A stretch of 64,000 bases of DNA from Sipunculus nudus (GCA_026874595.1 CM049314.1:68444300-68508299); one strand, 5' to 3'. Positions 50,561 to 61,968 are shown, counted from the first letter of the stretch. Notes: a model not told the origin generated them from the letters alone. A program made the numbers and translations.

Positions 50561-50807
50561 TAAGCACAAAAAATATGGACGAAACTCCAAATTATGGACA
50601 CTGACCCAGTAGGACATTGTTTGATTGTTCATACATGAGAGGTTTCAAAACTCTGAATTAAAGTTTAATCAAAAAGCTTCAAGTAATCAAAATAGTGAAT
50701 CAATATGACACAATCCTGCAATATTTGTGTGTAATAGAGATGTTATCAACCTCTGAATAGTGTTTTGTGATACACCCAGAGGTGCCCGTATTAGACAGGA
50801 TCACAGG

Positions 50808-51950
50808 ATATATATATCATATGTTTCATGACACAGCCTAAAATGTCCGTAACATAAGAACCTGAATCCATATTTCATGACATAGCTTATAGAATTTACA
50901 TAATAGAGAGGATAACTGTCTTTTGAATCCATGTTTCATGAACAGCCTATAGTGTCTGTAACATAAGAACCTGAATCCATTTTTCACGACATAGCTTATA
51001 AAATTTCCATAATAGAGAGGATAACTGTCTTTTGAATCCATGTTTCATGAACAGCCTATAGTGTACATAACATAAGAACCTGAATCCATGTTTCATGACA
51101 CAGCCTATATAGTTTCAATAATAGATAGTATAACTGCCTTTGAATCCATGTTTCAAGACACAGCCTATATAGTTTCAATAATAGAGAGGATAACCGTCTT
51201 TGAATTGATATTTCAAGACACAGAATAAAGTGTCCATAAAATAAGAACCTCTAGAAATCCATGTTTCATGACACAGCCTATAAAGTTTAATAAAAGAGAG
51301 GATAACCGCCTTTTGAATCCAATTTTTCGTGACACAGCCTAAAGTGTCTGGAACATAGGAACCTGAATCCATGTTTCATGATACAGCCTATAAAGTTTCC
51401 ATAACAGAGAGGATAACTGCCTTTTGAATTCATGTTTCATGACACAGCCTAAATTGTCTGTACCATAAGAACCTGAATCCATTGTTTTATGACAAAGCCT
51501 ATAAAGTTTCCATAATAGAGAGGATAACCGCCTTTTGAATCCAATTTTTCATGACACAGCCTAAAGTGTCTGGAACATAGGAACCTGAATCCATGTTTCA
51601 TATCACAGCCTATAAAGTTTCCATATCAGAGAGGATAATTAACTGCCTTTTGAATCAATGTTTCATGACACAATCTAAATTGTCTGTAACATAAATATCC
51701 ATGTTTCATGACACAGCCTATAACCTTTCCATACATGAGAGGATAACGGCCTTTTGAATCCAATTTTTCATGACACAGCCTAACGTGTCTGAAACATAGG
51801 AACCTGAATCCATGTTTCCTGACACAGCCTTTATTGTTTCAATAATAGAGAGGATAACTGCCTTTTGAATCCATGTTTCATGACACAGCAAAGTGTCTGC
51901 AATCATAAGAGAGGTTATCAACCTCTGTTTCAATGTTTCACATAACACAT
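50808..51950. repeat. Dimeric satellite array, about 110-bp higher-order unit
   Basis: Two related monomers alternate: one of about 61 bp (AATCCATGTTTCATGACACA, then CCTATAAAGTTTCCATAATA) and one of about 49 bp (same start, then CCTAAAGTGTCTG...AACATAAGAACCTG). Around ten dimers are present and copies have diverged by point changes and small indels. Minus-strand frames 50838-51041, 51175-51372 and 51718-52014 are products of the array, not genes. Confidence 0.9.
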
Positions 51951-51956
51951 TTTCAG

Positions 51957-52190
51957 GCCTGGATAGCTGAGTGGTAAAATGCTTGGCCCTCTCTGCTGGC
52001 AACCAGGGTTCCATACCCAGTGTGGCTAATGGCTATGAGAGTGAATTGTAGTGGCTCATGAAAGGTTGGTGGCTTCCTCCGAGTCCCCTGGTTTCCAACT
52101 ACCAAATGCCAACATCCTAGCCATAGAGAATGCCTCATCTTAGTTATTATAACTAGTTGTACAATCCATGTTAATAAATAAAGTTTATTT
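51957..52190 (+). mobile_element. SINE family B with tRNA-like head, inserted at the satellite edge
   Basis: Starts GCCTGGATAGCTGAGTGG with a box A-like segment (51963-51982) and box B-like GGGTTCCATACCC (52006-52018). The body differs from family A and the tail is AATAAATAAAG. It sits between satellite-like sequences on both sides. Confidence 0.7.
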
Positions 52191-52341
52191 TTTTTACACC
52201 CTCATTTTCCATAATAGAGGGGTTGAGATCCTTGGAAACAATGTTTAAAAGTTGTACAATCCATGTTAATAAATAAAGTTTATTTTTTTTACACCCTCAT
52301 TTTCCATAATAGAGGGGTTGAGATCCTTGGAAACAATGTTT
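52156..52341 (+). repeat. 95-bp tandem duplication including a SINE tail
   Basis: Two virtually identical 91-bp segments start at 52156 and 52251. Each contains the SINE tail (CCATGTTAATAAATAAAG), a T-run and satellite-like CCATAATAGAGGGGTTGAGA. High identity implies a recent event. Confidence 0.9.
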
Positions 52342-52489
52342 CACAACATATAAATCAATCTTCATTCTCCTTAAAACAGGGATTTCCAAACTCGGAATAA
52401 ATATTTCACATTGTACCTACTAGAGTCCACAATGAAGATGCTCATTAATATGAAGTGTCACTCTCTGATGCCTGTGATTCTTGGCTGAG

Positions 52490-52605
52490 ATAAACATAGA
52501 TGAAAACATATCCACCTTGGCAGTTATTAACACAAATGAAAACATATCCTCCTTGGTCAGGTAATAAACATAGATGAAAACATACCCTCCCTGACAGAGA
52601 AGATA
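52490..52605 (+). repeat. Tandem repeat of about 37 bp, 3 units
   Basis: AACATAGATGAAAACATATC-type units at 52493, 52529 and 52567, each followed by a CC(A/T)CC(T/C)T(G)G block. Confidence 0.8.
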
Positions 52606-55439
52606 AAGTATTTGAAAACTTACACCAATGAGAGTTAAAAATTCAGCAATGTCTTGATAGAAACTCAATTACATTTCCATTAATCAAAATATAGAAAACC
52701 TAAGAAAGCTACTCTGGCACAAACTGAATCTAATTCCTAAGCTGAATGTTGAAGCCATAAAATGATGCAAAATTTTGTTAAGCTATTAATAAGCATTTAC
52801 AGAATAAACTTGATTTTTAGCTTTAATGGACAAATTATATATAATATTGCATAAATATTTTAAAGTGATTGAAATCTAGAATTCTGATTTTATTTATTTT
52901 TTTCAACAAGCCTGACATGTTTTGTTTATGTTCTGAGATTATTTCCATATAATGACTCAGTACAATGACTTAATGATTGTGGCCAAAATTTTCTTAGAAA
53001 ACCTGGATTCAGATTCTGGGAACACAGTCCTTTCAAAGACATCTTCATGAGAGGACCCAATATCAATCACAAACTTTTTTTCTGGGTAATTGGAGCCACT
53101 TTCTCTAAAATAATTAGGTTAACAGTTGCTGTTTCTAAAGAAAATCTTTAATTGCTTTTAAGATGAGACTGCTGGTAATGCCCCATTGTTTGAAACAATT
53201 CACTGGGTGATTATGTACGGCAGTGAGTCATACAGCTCACGGAAACACTTGGTGTCGATTTACGACATTTAACTAATTTACCATCTTTTCTGAACGGAAG
53301 GATCATATTTCATGAAATTTTAAACAATTTTCAAGCAAAACCTGATAATCATAAGTGAATTTTCTTTTCTAAAATATTACAATCAGCTTAAATCTCAAGA
53401 GGCATTTACATCATTTTAGTAACAGCTGGTTAATTTTCTATCTTTGAATGTTGAATTTAACAATATTAAACAATTTCTTGCATGAGGCGTTTTAATCAGT
53501 AACTTGAGACTATGATCAACTAATTAAGATTAAGTTTTAAAGAAGAGAAATCTAGTTGGGTAAAGATTTACTAATATATGAAGCTGATCTAAGCTTAGAG
53601 ATAATCCCTTCCCCAAACCTCTTTGGGCCACAGGTAGGTGTTCAACTGGCAAAATAATGCACAGGTGTGGTATGTCTGTGCATCAGACGCAAGTAATCTG
53701 TTGTTTACACACACAGCAGCACCTCAGGGTCAGCTATGTCATGGCTCATACAAACGCACTTGAAAATGACGAAATAGCATTTGAAAATGACAACGTATTA
53801 TACTCGAAACTATTTATTCTGTTGCCACACCATTTTATGAAAGTTGCGTTCAGGATTAACTGTCATGACTAATATTTCAGATACAAGGTTTACTACAGGA
53901 TTTGAACTAAATAAGATGAAGAAACACGCATGTGATGGGTAACGCTGATTATTATGCAACCAGAGAATGCTGATTAACTTATTCTTCTCTACAATAATAA
54001 TACAGGCTGCATGTGTATATATACAATATTGGGGAGCAGTAAAATTCTATAGATTAGTCAATATACTGGTTAAAAATAGGTCACAATGACATAGTTTAAA
54101 ATATGAAGGTAGATCACAAATAGATCATGGTCTGAGAGAGGAACTGCTTGTAGCGCAACGTGTGTGCCAGCTATAATCTTAAAAATTAAACTCTACTGCT
54201 ATTTTATTTACAACTAAAACTGTATGCAAAACATTCATATAATATTCAAAATCTTGTCTATATTTGCTCTGTTGGTCATTGCAGATGTATAGCATTTAAT
54301 TTAAATGTCAAAAACAAAATCTTATGGATTATATATAACATTTAGGCAAGATATTATAAAGGTTAATATTTCCATTGAGTTTCATCAAAATCCATCATGT
54401 TCCCCAGCAATTTAACAAGGCAACACGTCAAAGAAGCCTGTTAACCTCTGACCTCAATAAATATATGTATATTTTGCCTAGAATCGAACTCTGGCAAGAC
54501 AATAATCTATTGCTAAGAATATGGTAATTTTCATGAAAATCCATCAAAGCACTCGTAAGTTATCATGCCAACACTAGACATTAATGGATGGAGAGACCAT
54601 GCATAGGTATACCATAAAATGTCACGTCTATGATGGGCGAATACAAAGGCATTGTACATTATGTTAAGAAATTATCAACTTGGTTGATAATTATTGAATA
54701 TTACTGGCCCAAGCAGGATATATACTCTCTCCAAGTATGACTACGCGTGCTGGGATAAGTCAGGGAAACTACCTCTGATGTTTTGCCAACAGGAAGGACA
54801 TTAATACATTGATTATGTACCTTTGGCAGACAGAAATGATGAGGCCACTATGGGCTAAAATATTAATCTAAAGATGAATTTCTAGCAAAAAAAAATTAAA
54901 ATTAATGAGCAGCCACTGCAAGCTTCAGAAAACAATTAATGAACCACTTGGGACAGTTCCAGTTGAATCAAGTTTTAAGAGGATTTGCCCGACTCAAGAA
55001 AATAAGCCATAACTGATGTCATACCCCCCATCTATCAAATCAAATCCAGACACATATGCATGAGTATAAAACATCAGACTGCCCTAAAATATATATGCAT
55101 TTTTTAAAACTGCATGGAAATCACATTTAACTCATCTGTATGGGATCTCATGTCAGGAATCAAGATATAATACTGGACATATGTCAGGACATTAAAGTGA
55201 CAAGGTTGATATACATCATAACATTAATAATTAATGCTGCCCAGTTCACATATTTCTAAAAGGTTGGTATTAATTTGCCAAATTCCAAAATGTTAGAAGC
55301 TCAAACCTGCCACATAATTTTAAAAGAGGACATCCTTGGGGATTGAAACACACTAAATCAGTAGAATCTTTTGCCCCACTAAAGTAGAACTTTTAACTAT
55401 TAAAGAATTACTTTGATGTGGCACAAGTACATGTAGACA
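52606..55439. other. AT-rich intron sequence, little recognised
   Basis: A short less AT-rich patch around 53180-53280 has CCATTGTTTGAAACAATTC (an inverted pair of SOX-like ATTGTT cores). No exon or repeat family seen. Confidence 0.35.
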
Positions 55440-55660
55440 GTATTATATATATAAGTCAAGGCCAAGATCCTGCAATCTGGACCAATCAGCAATTGGTCCA
55501 GACCAAATCCTATTCGGGATTCAGTCCAGCCTAAACCCTGATCGGGATTTGGCCAGGACCAGATCACTGACAATACAGATTTGGTCTGGACCAATCACCA
55601 ACTGGTCTGGACCAATTCCTGATCATACTACATACATACATACATACATATATAAATATA
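55440..55660. repeat. Palindromic GGTC-GACC cluster and CATA microsatellite
   Basis: Repeated TTGGTC(C/T)(A/G)GACCAA and related ATCGGGATT / ATTCGGGATT segments occur in both orientations at 55475-55620. These are followed by (CATA)n at 55625-55650. Confidence 0.65.
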
Positions 55661-55829
55661 CAAGAGTAGATACAAAACTTCATTTTAGCCAGCTAGGATA
55701 AGCTGATGGAACAATGATGGATTCTAAGTTGTATTAAAAAAATAATCCCATTAGGATAATCACGTGACCTGTCACTGATCATAACAGAAATAATGGAAAA
55801 ATGAAATACTAAAATAACCCCCACAAATG

Positions 55830-56085
55830 GCGCTCCTCACGGGTGCCATGGAAACCATTCTTTTCTCTCATGCAAGTGAGGAATTAACAAGGGAAAATAT
55901 ATCTGTGAAACAAAGGAAATAAGCCAATAACAGTATTCCGCAGGGGAATTCGGAAGGCCAGCGGGAGCTGTTCTCTCTAACCCAACATGGCTGACTGACT
56001 CTAATGAGACTATTCTATATTTGGTTGCACTGCTGCTCTACGAGTTCCAGACTTTATCAAAGACGGGTTGATCACCTTTAGAGTT
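55830..56085. promoter_or_regulatory. Less AT-rich island, candidate regulatory element
   Basis: Repeat-free stretch between the CATA microsatellite and the tandem element. It has CpGs and a TATCAAAGACGG (TCF/LEF-like) site near 56055. Placed here on composition and motif only. Confidence 0.2.
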
Positions 56086-56121
56086 CAAAAAAGGTCACAT
56101 TTGTTCTAAAAGACTAAAACA

Positions 56122-57990
56122 TAACAAGTGACCCATGGGTCATGACGCTCAGCTGACTGGGAAGAGATTTGCAAAAGGAAATTTTATCACCTGAATGGTA
56201 GTATATAACAATTCAACTGAAGCATCAAACAGATTAAACAACAGGCTGAAATTGTGTCTGTATTAATATATCTCAAAAATAGAGAAAAAATGTTTAAACT
56301 TTAAAAAAAAATACAGGTGGCTCCACCAGTCTGCAGAAACTAATAAAAACACTTAATGGTCAATATCCATGCAAAGAAGCATGGTGGTCTCTGGATTTGT
56401 TGTTCAGATACTTCAGCTTTTGTATCAAATTTTCCATTATTCTGAGGGATACTTTTGAGTTCTATAGCTTGAAGGATATGGGTAACAGAGACCTAATTTC
56501 AGGTTTCAACAGACACTTTTCATGGGCCTCTTGCATGACAAGAATGAAGATTCTAGGTCCAGTTGTTACAATTTGTACCCTGTTGACAGATGTCCACATC
56601 TTTAAAGGTCTCAAAAATAGAGAAAATAATTAGTAAAAATTTGAAAAAAAATAGAGTTGGCACACACAGTCTGCTAAAACTGATGGAACATGTCATGATC
56701 ATTATGTATGCCAAAAATCATGAGCATCAGTGTTGTAGTTATTGAGATACTTGAGTTTTTGTATCAAATTTTTCATTATTCTGGGGGGTATTTTGGAGCC
56801 ATACAGCTTAATGGATATGGGTAACAGAGACCTAATTTCAGGTTTCAATGGAGACTTTTCATAGGTCTCCCTGTGTGTCAAGAATGAAGATTCTAGGTCC
56901 AATTTGAACCCTATTGACAGATAACTACATCCTTTACAGTCTCAAAAATAGAGGAAAAAATTGTAAAAATTTGAAAAATACAGGTGGAGCCACCAGTCTG
57001 CAGAATCTTATGAAACATCTCATATGTATGCCAAAAATCATGACTATCAGTGATGTAGTTAATCAGATATTGAAGTTTGTTTATAAAATTTTTGACTATT
57101 CTGGGTGGTACTTTGGGGTCCCTTAGCTTGAAGGATATGGGTAACAGAGACCTAATTTCTGGTTTCCATGGGCACTTTTCATAGGTCTCTCAGAATATCA
57201 AGAATGAAGATTCTAGGTCCAGTCTTTACGATTTGTGCCCTGTTAACAGATGTTCACATTTTTAAAGGTCTCAAAAATAGAGAAAACAATTTGTAAAAAA
57301 TCGAAAAATACAGGTGGTGCCACCAGTCTGCAGAAACTGATGAAACATCTCATGATCAATATGTATGCCAAAAATCATGACCATCAGTGATGTAGTTAAT
57401 GAGATATTGAAGTTTTTGTATGAAATTTTTCACTATTCTGGGGGGTACTTTGGGGCCCCAAAGCTTGAAGGATATGGGTTACAGAGACCTAATTTCTGGT
57501 TTCCATGGAGATTTTTTATAGGTCTCTTAGAATGTCAAGAATGAAGATTCTAGGTCCAGTCTTTACGATTTGTGCCCTGTTAACAGATGTCCACATTTTT
57601 AAAGGTCTCAAAAATAGAGAAAAAAATTCGTAAAAAATAAAAAAATATAGGTGGCGCCACCAGTCTGCAGGAACTGATGGAACATCTCATGATCAATATG
57701 TATGCCAAAAATCATGACCATCAGTGATGTAGTTAATGAGATATTGAAGTTTTTGTATGAAATTTTTGACTATTCTGGGGGGGGGGGGGTACTTTAGCTC
57801 GAAGGAGACCTAATTCCAGGTTTCCAAGGAGATTTTGCATGGACCATTCTGGATGTAAAGTAAGAATATTCCAGGTCCAGCGGTTATGATTTGTGCCTTG
57901 TTAACGGACAGACGGCCGGATGGCCGGACGGATGATGGACAAAGAGTAATCGCTATAGCTCACATGACTTACAGTCAGCTGAGCTAAAAA
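56122..57990 (+). mobile_element. CAGCTGA-ended element with five-fold tandem expansion
   Basis: The left end contains the palindrome TGACCCATGGGTCA (56129-56142) and GCTCAGCTGACT (56147-56158). The right end has AGTCAGCTGAGC (57973-57984), its exact reverse complement. Between them a unit of 320-339 bp repeats, with CTGGG-run landmarks at about 56441, 56780, 57100, 57437 and 57774. Each unit has ATATGGGTAACAGAGACC and GAAGATTCTAGGTCC blocks and a GGTGG(C/T)(G/A/T)CCACC palindrome. Frames inside are repeat artefacts. Confidence 0.8.
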
Positions 57991-58396
57991 TTTGCATTGA
58001 AACAAATTTTTTTCAAATAATTTAAGTGATATGTAATAGAGTTAAATTATAACAGCTGTTTTATAATCAGGCATTCCCACTTGTGATTAAATGCTCAGTC
58101 ATGCAACGAACCATTTTGTAAGATGCTCTTGCATAGAAAACCCATAAACTTGTTAATATTATACATTGTTCCTGGGCAAGAGTTCCACCTTGACAAAGGA
58201 AAATCACCACAGCAGTAATTTTCATCTGCTAAGTCTCCTGTACCTTTTTCAGTTTACATACATAATATAAAAAAATAATTGACTGAACCAATTTTCTTTA
58301 TGATTGTATAAGAGGAAGACTTTCAATTCAACCTGTGACCTTTCTGTTGTATATGAAGAAGATAACTAGAATACGGGTAGTCGACAAGCGACTACG

Positions 58397-59545
58397 TGTA
58401 TCCGCCTAAATCAGAGTGGAACAGGTGAAGTGAGGCATGGATTGTGTGGCAAGGGGAAATAGAGTGAAGTGTTGCATATTAGCATGGATGTCTGCAGCCA
58501 AATTGTGTATGTAGGTTGCGCCACCTACCACAAAAACCAGAAAGCCGTCCAAGTTGAATACATATGCAAAATTTAAGGCAGATAGATCAAACCAATACAT
58601 GTATATGAGTGATTTTAGCCCACGACATACAAAGAGATGGACGCTGTGCAAAAATGGTTGCAGGTGACGCCACCAGTTTTGCGTATGATAAAGAGCTATG
58701 AGAGAACTATAAACATGCAAAACTTTGGCCCAATCGGTCAAACGGTTCCCAAGATATGAGCTTGGATGTCTGCTGCATAAACTAGAATGTAGGTGGCGCC
58801 ACCTGTCATAAAATCGAAAAAGCTATCCAGGATGTATAAACCTGCAAAATATTTAGCAGATATGTCAAACCACTGCCGAGATATGAGTGATTTTATCCCA
58901 TGGCAGACAAACAGACAGACGCTGTGCAAAAGTGGTTGCAGGTGGCGCCACCATTTTTAGTGTATTTTATAAATTAGCTATCCAAGGGCTACATTTGTAT
59001 AAAATTTTTAGCCTGATCAGTCAAACGGTTTCCAAGATATGAGCTTGGATGTCTGCAGCATAAACATGAATGTAGGTGGCGCCACCTGTCATAAAATCAG
59101 AAAAGCTATCCAGGATGTATACGCATGCCGAATTTCAGGTGAATAAGTCCAACCAATGCAGAGATATGACTGATTTTATCCCAAGGCAGATGAACAGATG
59201 GACACTGTTCAAAAATGGTTGCAGGTGGCGCCACCATTTTTTGTGTATGTTATAAAGCTATCGAAGGGCTACATTTGTGTAAAATTTTTAGCCTGATCGG
59301 TCAAACGGTTCCCAAGATATGTGGGTTTATGTGTGGAAACAGACGCACAAACGGACGCAGTGTGCAGAGGAAAGGTCAGAGGTCAAAACAAAATCAGGGC
59401 GCAGCAGTTCACATGTGACCCAAACATAATCCCGAGTTTTGTAAAATTCCGCCCAGCGGTTACGGAGGAGTTCTCCGGACACCAACGCTGCCGCCGCGGC
59501 CAGCTGAAAACATAGTATCCGCAAAACTCTGTTTTGGCGGATACA
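58397..59545. mobile_element. TIR element built of GGTGGCGCCACC repeats (about 1.15 kb)
   Basis: The left end TGTATCCGCCTAAATCAGAG and the right end, reversed, TGTATCCGCCAAAACAGAG form terminal inverted repeats next to TA. The interior is a tandem array of about 284-bp dimers. Palindromes GGTGGCGCCACC or one-base variants occur at 58514, 58673, 58792, 58941, 59075 and 59224. The right part (59330-59510) is CpG-rich and unlike the rest. There is no transposase; probably a TA-targeting MITE. Confidence 0.7.
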
Positions 59546-59819
59546 ATGATATATATTTTCACAACAATAGTGTATCTGATGGGAGACATTAGAGTACCTT
59601 TGACAAACCATTTACCTTTCCACATAAAACAAATCTGAAACTTGCTCTAGACTTGGTGATTTGATCTATTTCAAATTTGGGAAATATTTGAAATTTTGAC
59701 CATTTCTTGGACATTCTATTGAAGAAACACTGTATAAATACTGTACAATTTCTGTCTGGCTGAAGTGTCAATTTCTGCTGGGAGGCTGAGTGAACCAAAT
59801 TCACAGACAAAATATCCTT

Positions 59820-60055
59820 AGCAAAAATTATATCCATTAATTGCCCTGCAGTCTAGGACATTCCAATTATCACAGAGGTTTGGTAACTTTTCTTATGTTA
59901 ATTGTTGCACAATTCTGTCAAAGTATATTTTTACCATTCAGAAAAACACACCTGCTTGGAAAGTGACCTGAACTTCATAGACTGAAATTTCTTTGGCCAA
60001 AATTATATCCTATGCAATGTACAGTTAGGACATTCCAATTGCCACAGAGGTTCTT
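59820..60055 (+). repeat. Diverged tandem duplication, about 175-bp period
   Basis: AAAATTATATCC...AGGACATTCCAATT(A/G)(T/C)CACAGAGGTT occurs at 59822-59880 and 59997-60052. It lies just downstream of exon 60248-60501 in the transcript. Confidence 0.7.
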
Positions 60056-60247
60056 GTATCATCACCCAATATTAACTGCAGCATAATTATGCCTAAATTC
60101 CTGAATGGAAACCATGTAGGCAAGTTCCAAGACCAAAACATCCTCAACTGTAACAATTTAGTATAACCAAAAGGCATATCCCCATATTTCAGGAAGGAAA
60201 ATCTTTCCAGCTCTTATTTATTCAAATAAAAGAAAACAGACACTTAC

Positions 60248-60501
60248 CTCCCGACTTTTTCACCAGTCCAGCACTGTTCTTTGTGGGATTTGAACTTGGC
60301 ACTTTTGCACATCTGGTCAGCCAGTTGGCTAAAGAAACTGCGTGACTTTTTGAGAGTTGTTAAGAACTCCTTCAGGTTTTTACTCAACGTGGTGTTAACT
60401 TTGGCAATGTTCATGTATTTCACCGATGTCTCCAGCTGGGCTGCATCTCTCGTCGTCTGTTTTAGCTGTGATGTTTTAGGATGACCACATCTTGTTACAA
60501 C
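60248..60501 (-). CDS. GPC: Glypican exon: C-terminal part of the cysteine-rich core
   Basis: This internal exon of a glypican has 84 codons plus two bases. It starts in phase 0 after the acceptor TTTGCAG and ends with AG before the donor GTAAGTG. It opens VVTRCGHPK, which lines up with VFQGCGQPK in vertebrate glypicans, and near its end has QCWTGEKVG, matching the family ECWNG landmark. Cys 5, 65 and 77 occupy the three family cysteine positions expected here. Asn36 (NTT) is a potential N-glycosylation site. Glypicans are extracellular heparan sulfate proteoglycans held by GPI that modulate Wnt, Hedgehog, BMP and FGF signalling. The two left-over bases join the first base of exon 4378-4504 to make an AGT (Ser) codon. 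Glypican identity is strong; placement in the GPC1/2/4/6 (dally-like) branch is moderate. Confidence 0.95.
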
Positions 60502-61339
60502 CTGCAAATATATATATACACAACCCCTGTAATAAACCCATATCTGTATACTGGTATATGTAAAACTAAGTCCGCAGTTTATGACTGGCACAATTTATCA
60601 ATTCATCAGCTGATCCAAGTGAATCCATACAATTGATAAATCAGACAAGTATATTTACAAACAAAGTTATTATAATTGTACTTAACATGTTTATATATAT
60701 TTTGCATTTTATTCAAGAGATCTATCTGCAAATATTAGCTAACTTCTTGCCATTCAAATTACATACAGTTTTGGGAATATATATGGTCTTATCAGTGCCA
60801 CAAATGGAGTGTTGGACACTCTCTGATGTTAACTTCAGTGACAAGACTAACATATGGTAAAAATAATGGAGAAACATTTTTAATTCAAAGTTACATTATT
60901 TCTCACTTACATTTTACTTAACATCTGATTAATTAAAACAGTTATATTTATCAAAAGGACCTGCCTGACAGTCTACCAAACTACTTTAGTTTTAATTTTC
61001 TCCTTTCCAAATTTGAAAGCCAATGTCTAAGGAAATATACAAAATATCTAATATATCAACAGTATTATATTTCATAATGACAGCATCTGAATTATGCAGT
61101 TAAACTCTCCAGTTGGTGACAGAATGTTAATAAGGGGGTTATTTTGATCAATTCAGTATTATCTGGTTAAACACTGAAACCAGTACATGGCAATTATAAA
61201 GGTCACCTGACCAGTGTTCAAATATACCAAGACCTAGTAGACAAACAACAATTATACTGAAATGTCTGGACAAATAGCACAAAGCACTGAAACAGTAACC
61301 CTACAACAGTAACTCAATAATCACCAAGGATATCTGAGA

Positions 61340-61560
61340 CAGCTTGTCAAGGTCAGGCATAAGGTCAAATGACTCAGGAACAAGGTCAAATGACAACTGT
61401 GCATCAGGCTTCATGGGCTGTTCTATATAGCTGAAGGTAGTTGGGCATACCATTAAGTCTGGGTGTCATGTGACCTTGGTGATCCAAATGAAGAATGTCA
61501 AGATTAAACTTTCTCTACCTATGATCTGTAACAATTAAGTGACCTTGACCAAGGTCACAC
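61340..61560. repeat. AGGTCA half-site cluster with 20-bp palindrome
   Basis: At least six AAGGTCA / TGACCTTG motifs occur in both orientations. At 61539-61558 GTGACCTTGACCAAGGTCAC has 9-bp arms around AC. It resembles the repeats at 4.6 and 36 kb in motif content but not in overall sequence. Confidence 0.5.
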
Positions 61561-61968
61561 TAATGCATTTATCACAAAATGTGGTTGCCTTTTTGTTTGT
61601 GAGGGATTTATTTTGGTGAAATTCGAGAATGGGATATAATTGTTCTCAGCCTATTTTGTACCGAGGAAGTTAAAATATGAACATGTAGGACACAGGCCTA
61701 TAGCCTTATACAGGACTGCCACCAAATGCAAGATGTCTACCGCCGCTGTAAATGCGTCAATTCTCTCTGGACAAATACTATCAGTTGTTGATGTTATAGG
61801 TGCTTGATGCTTTCCAGAATGTTTTTTTTTTCATTACAGGCCTTTTGACATACAACATTATGTGAACATTGGTTTGTTAAAACAATAGGAAATATTTTTA
61901 TTTAGTTTCCTTTCTAAGGGTAACAGATCCTATCGTGCTATAACCCCAGTTAGCCCTTTGGTGGGCCG

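Larger units (their letters stand above)
4505..60247 (-). other. Giant glypican intron (55,743 bp, phase 2)
   Basis: It is bounded by the donor GTAAGTG after exon 60248-60501 and the acceptor TTGTTGTTTCAG before exon 4378-4504. The phases match (AG|T) and the joined protein runs CWTGEKVG-S-YTKPVPEF, collinear with known glypicans, so no coding exon needs to be missing between them. The listed repeats and candidate regulatory islands lie inside it. Confidence 0.9.

Noticed and set aside
50808-51950. CRISPR-like alternation of repeat and spacer
   Set aside because: The so-called spacers are themselves repeated and diverged, monomers alternate as a dimeric satellite, and the context is an animal intron.
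50838-52014. Three minus-strand open frames with repeated Met-Asp-Ser-type protein text
   Set aside because: They are translations of the 110-bp satellite units and of the adjoining SINE. The periodicity of the protein is the periodicity of the DNA.
56397-57126. Open frames of 66-78 codons on both strands
   Set aside because: They lie inside the tandem units of the CAGCTGA-ended element and recur with each unit.
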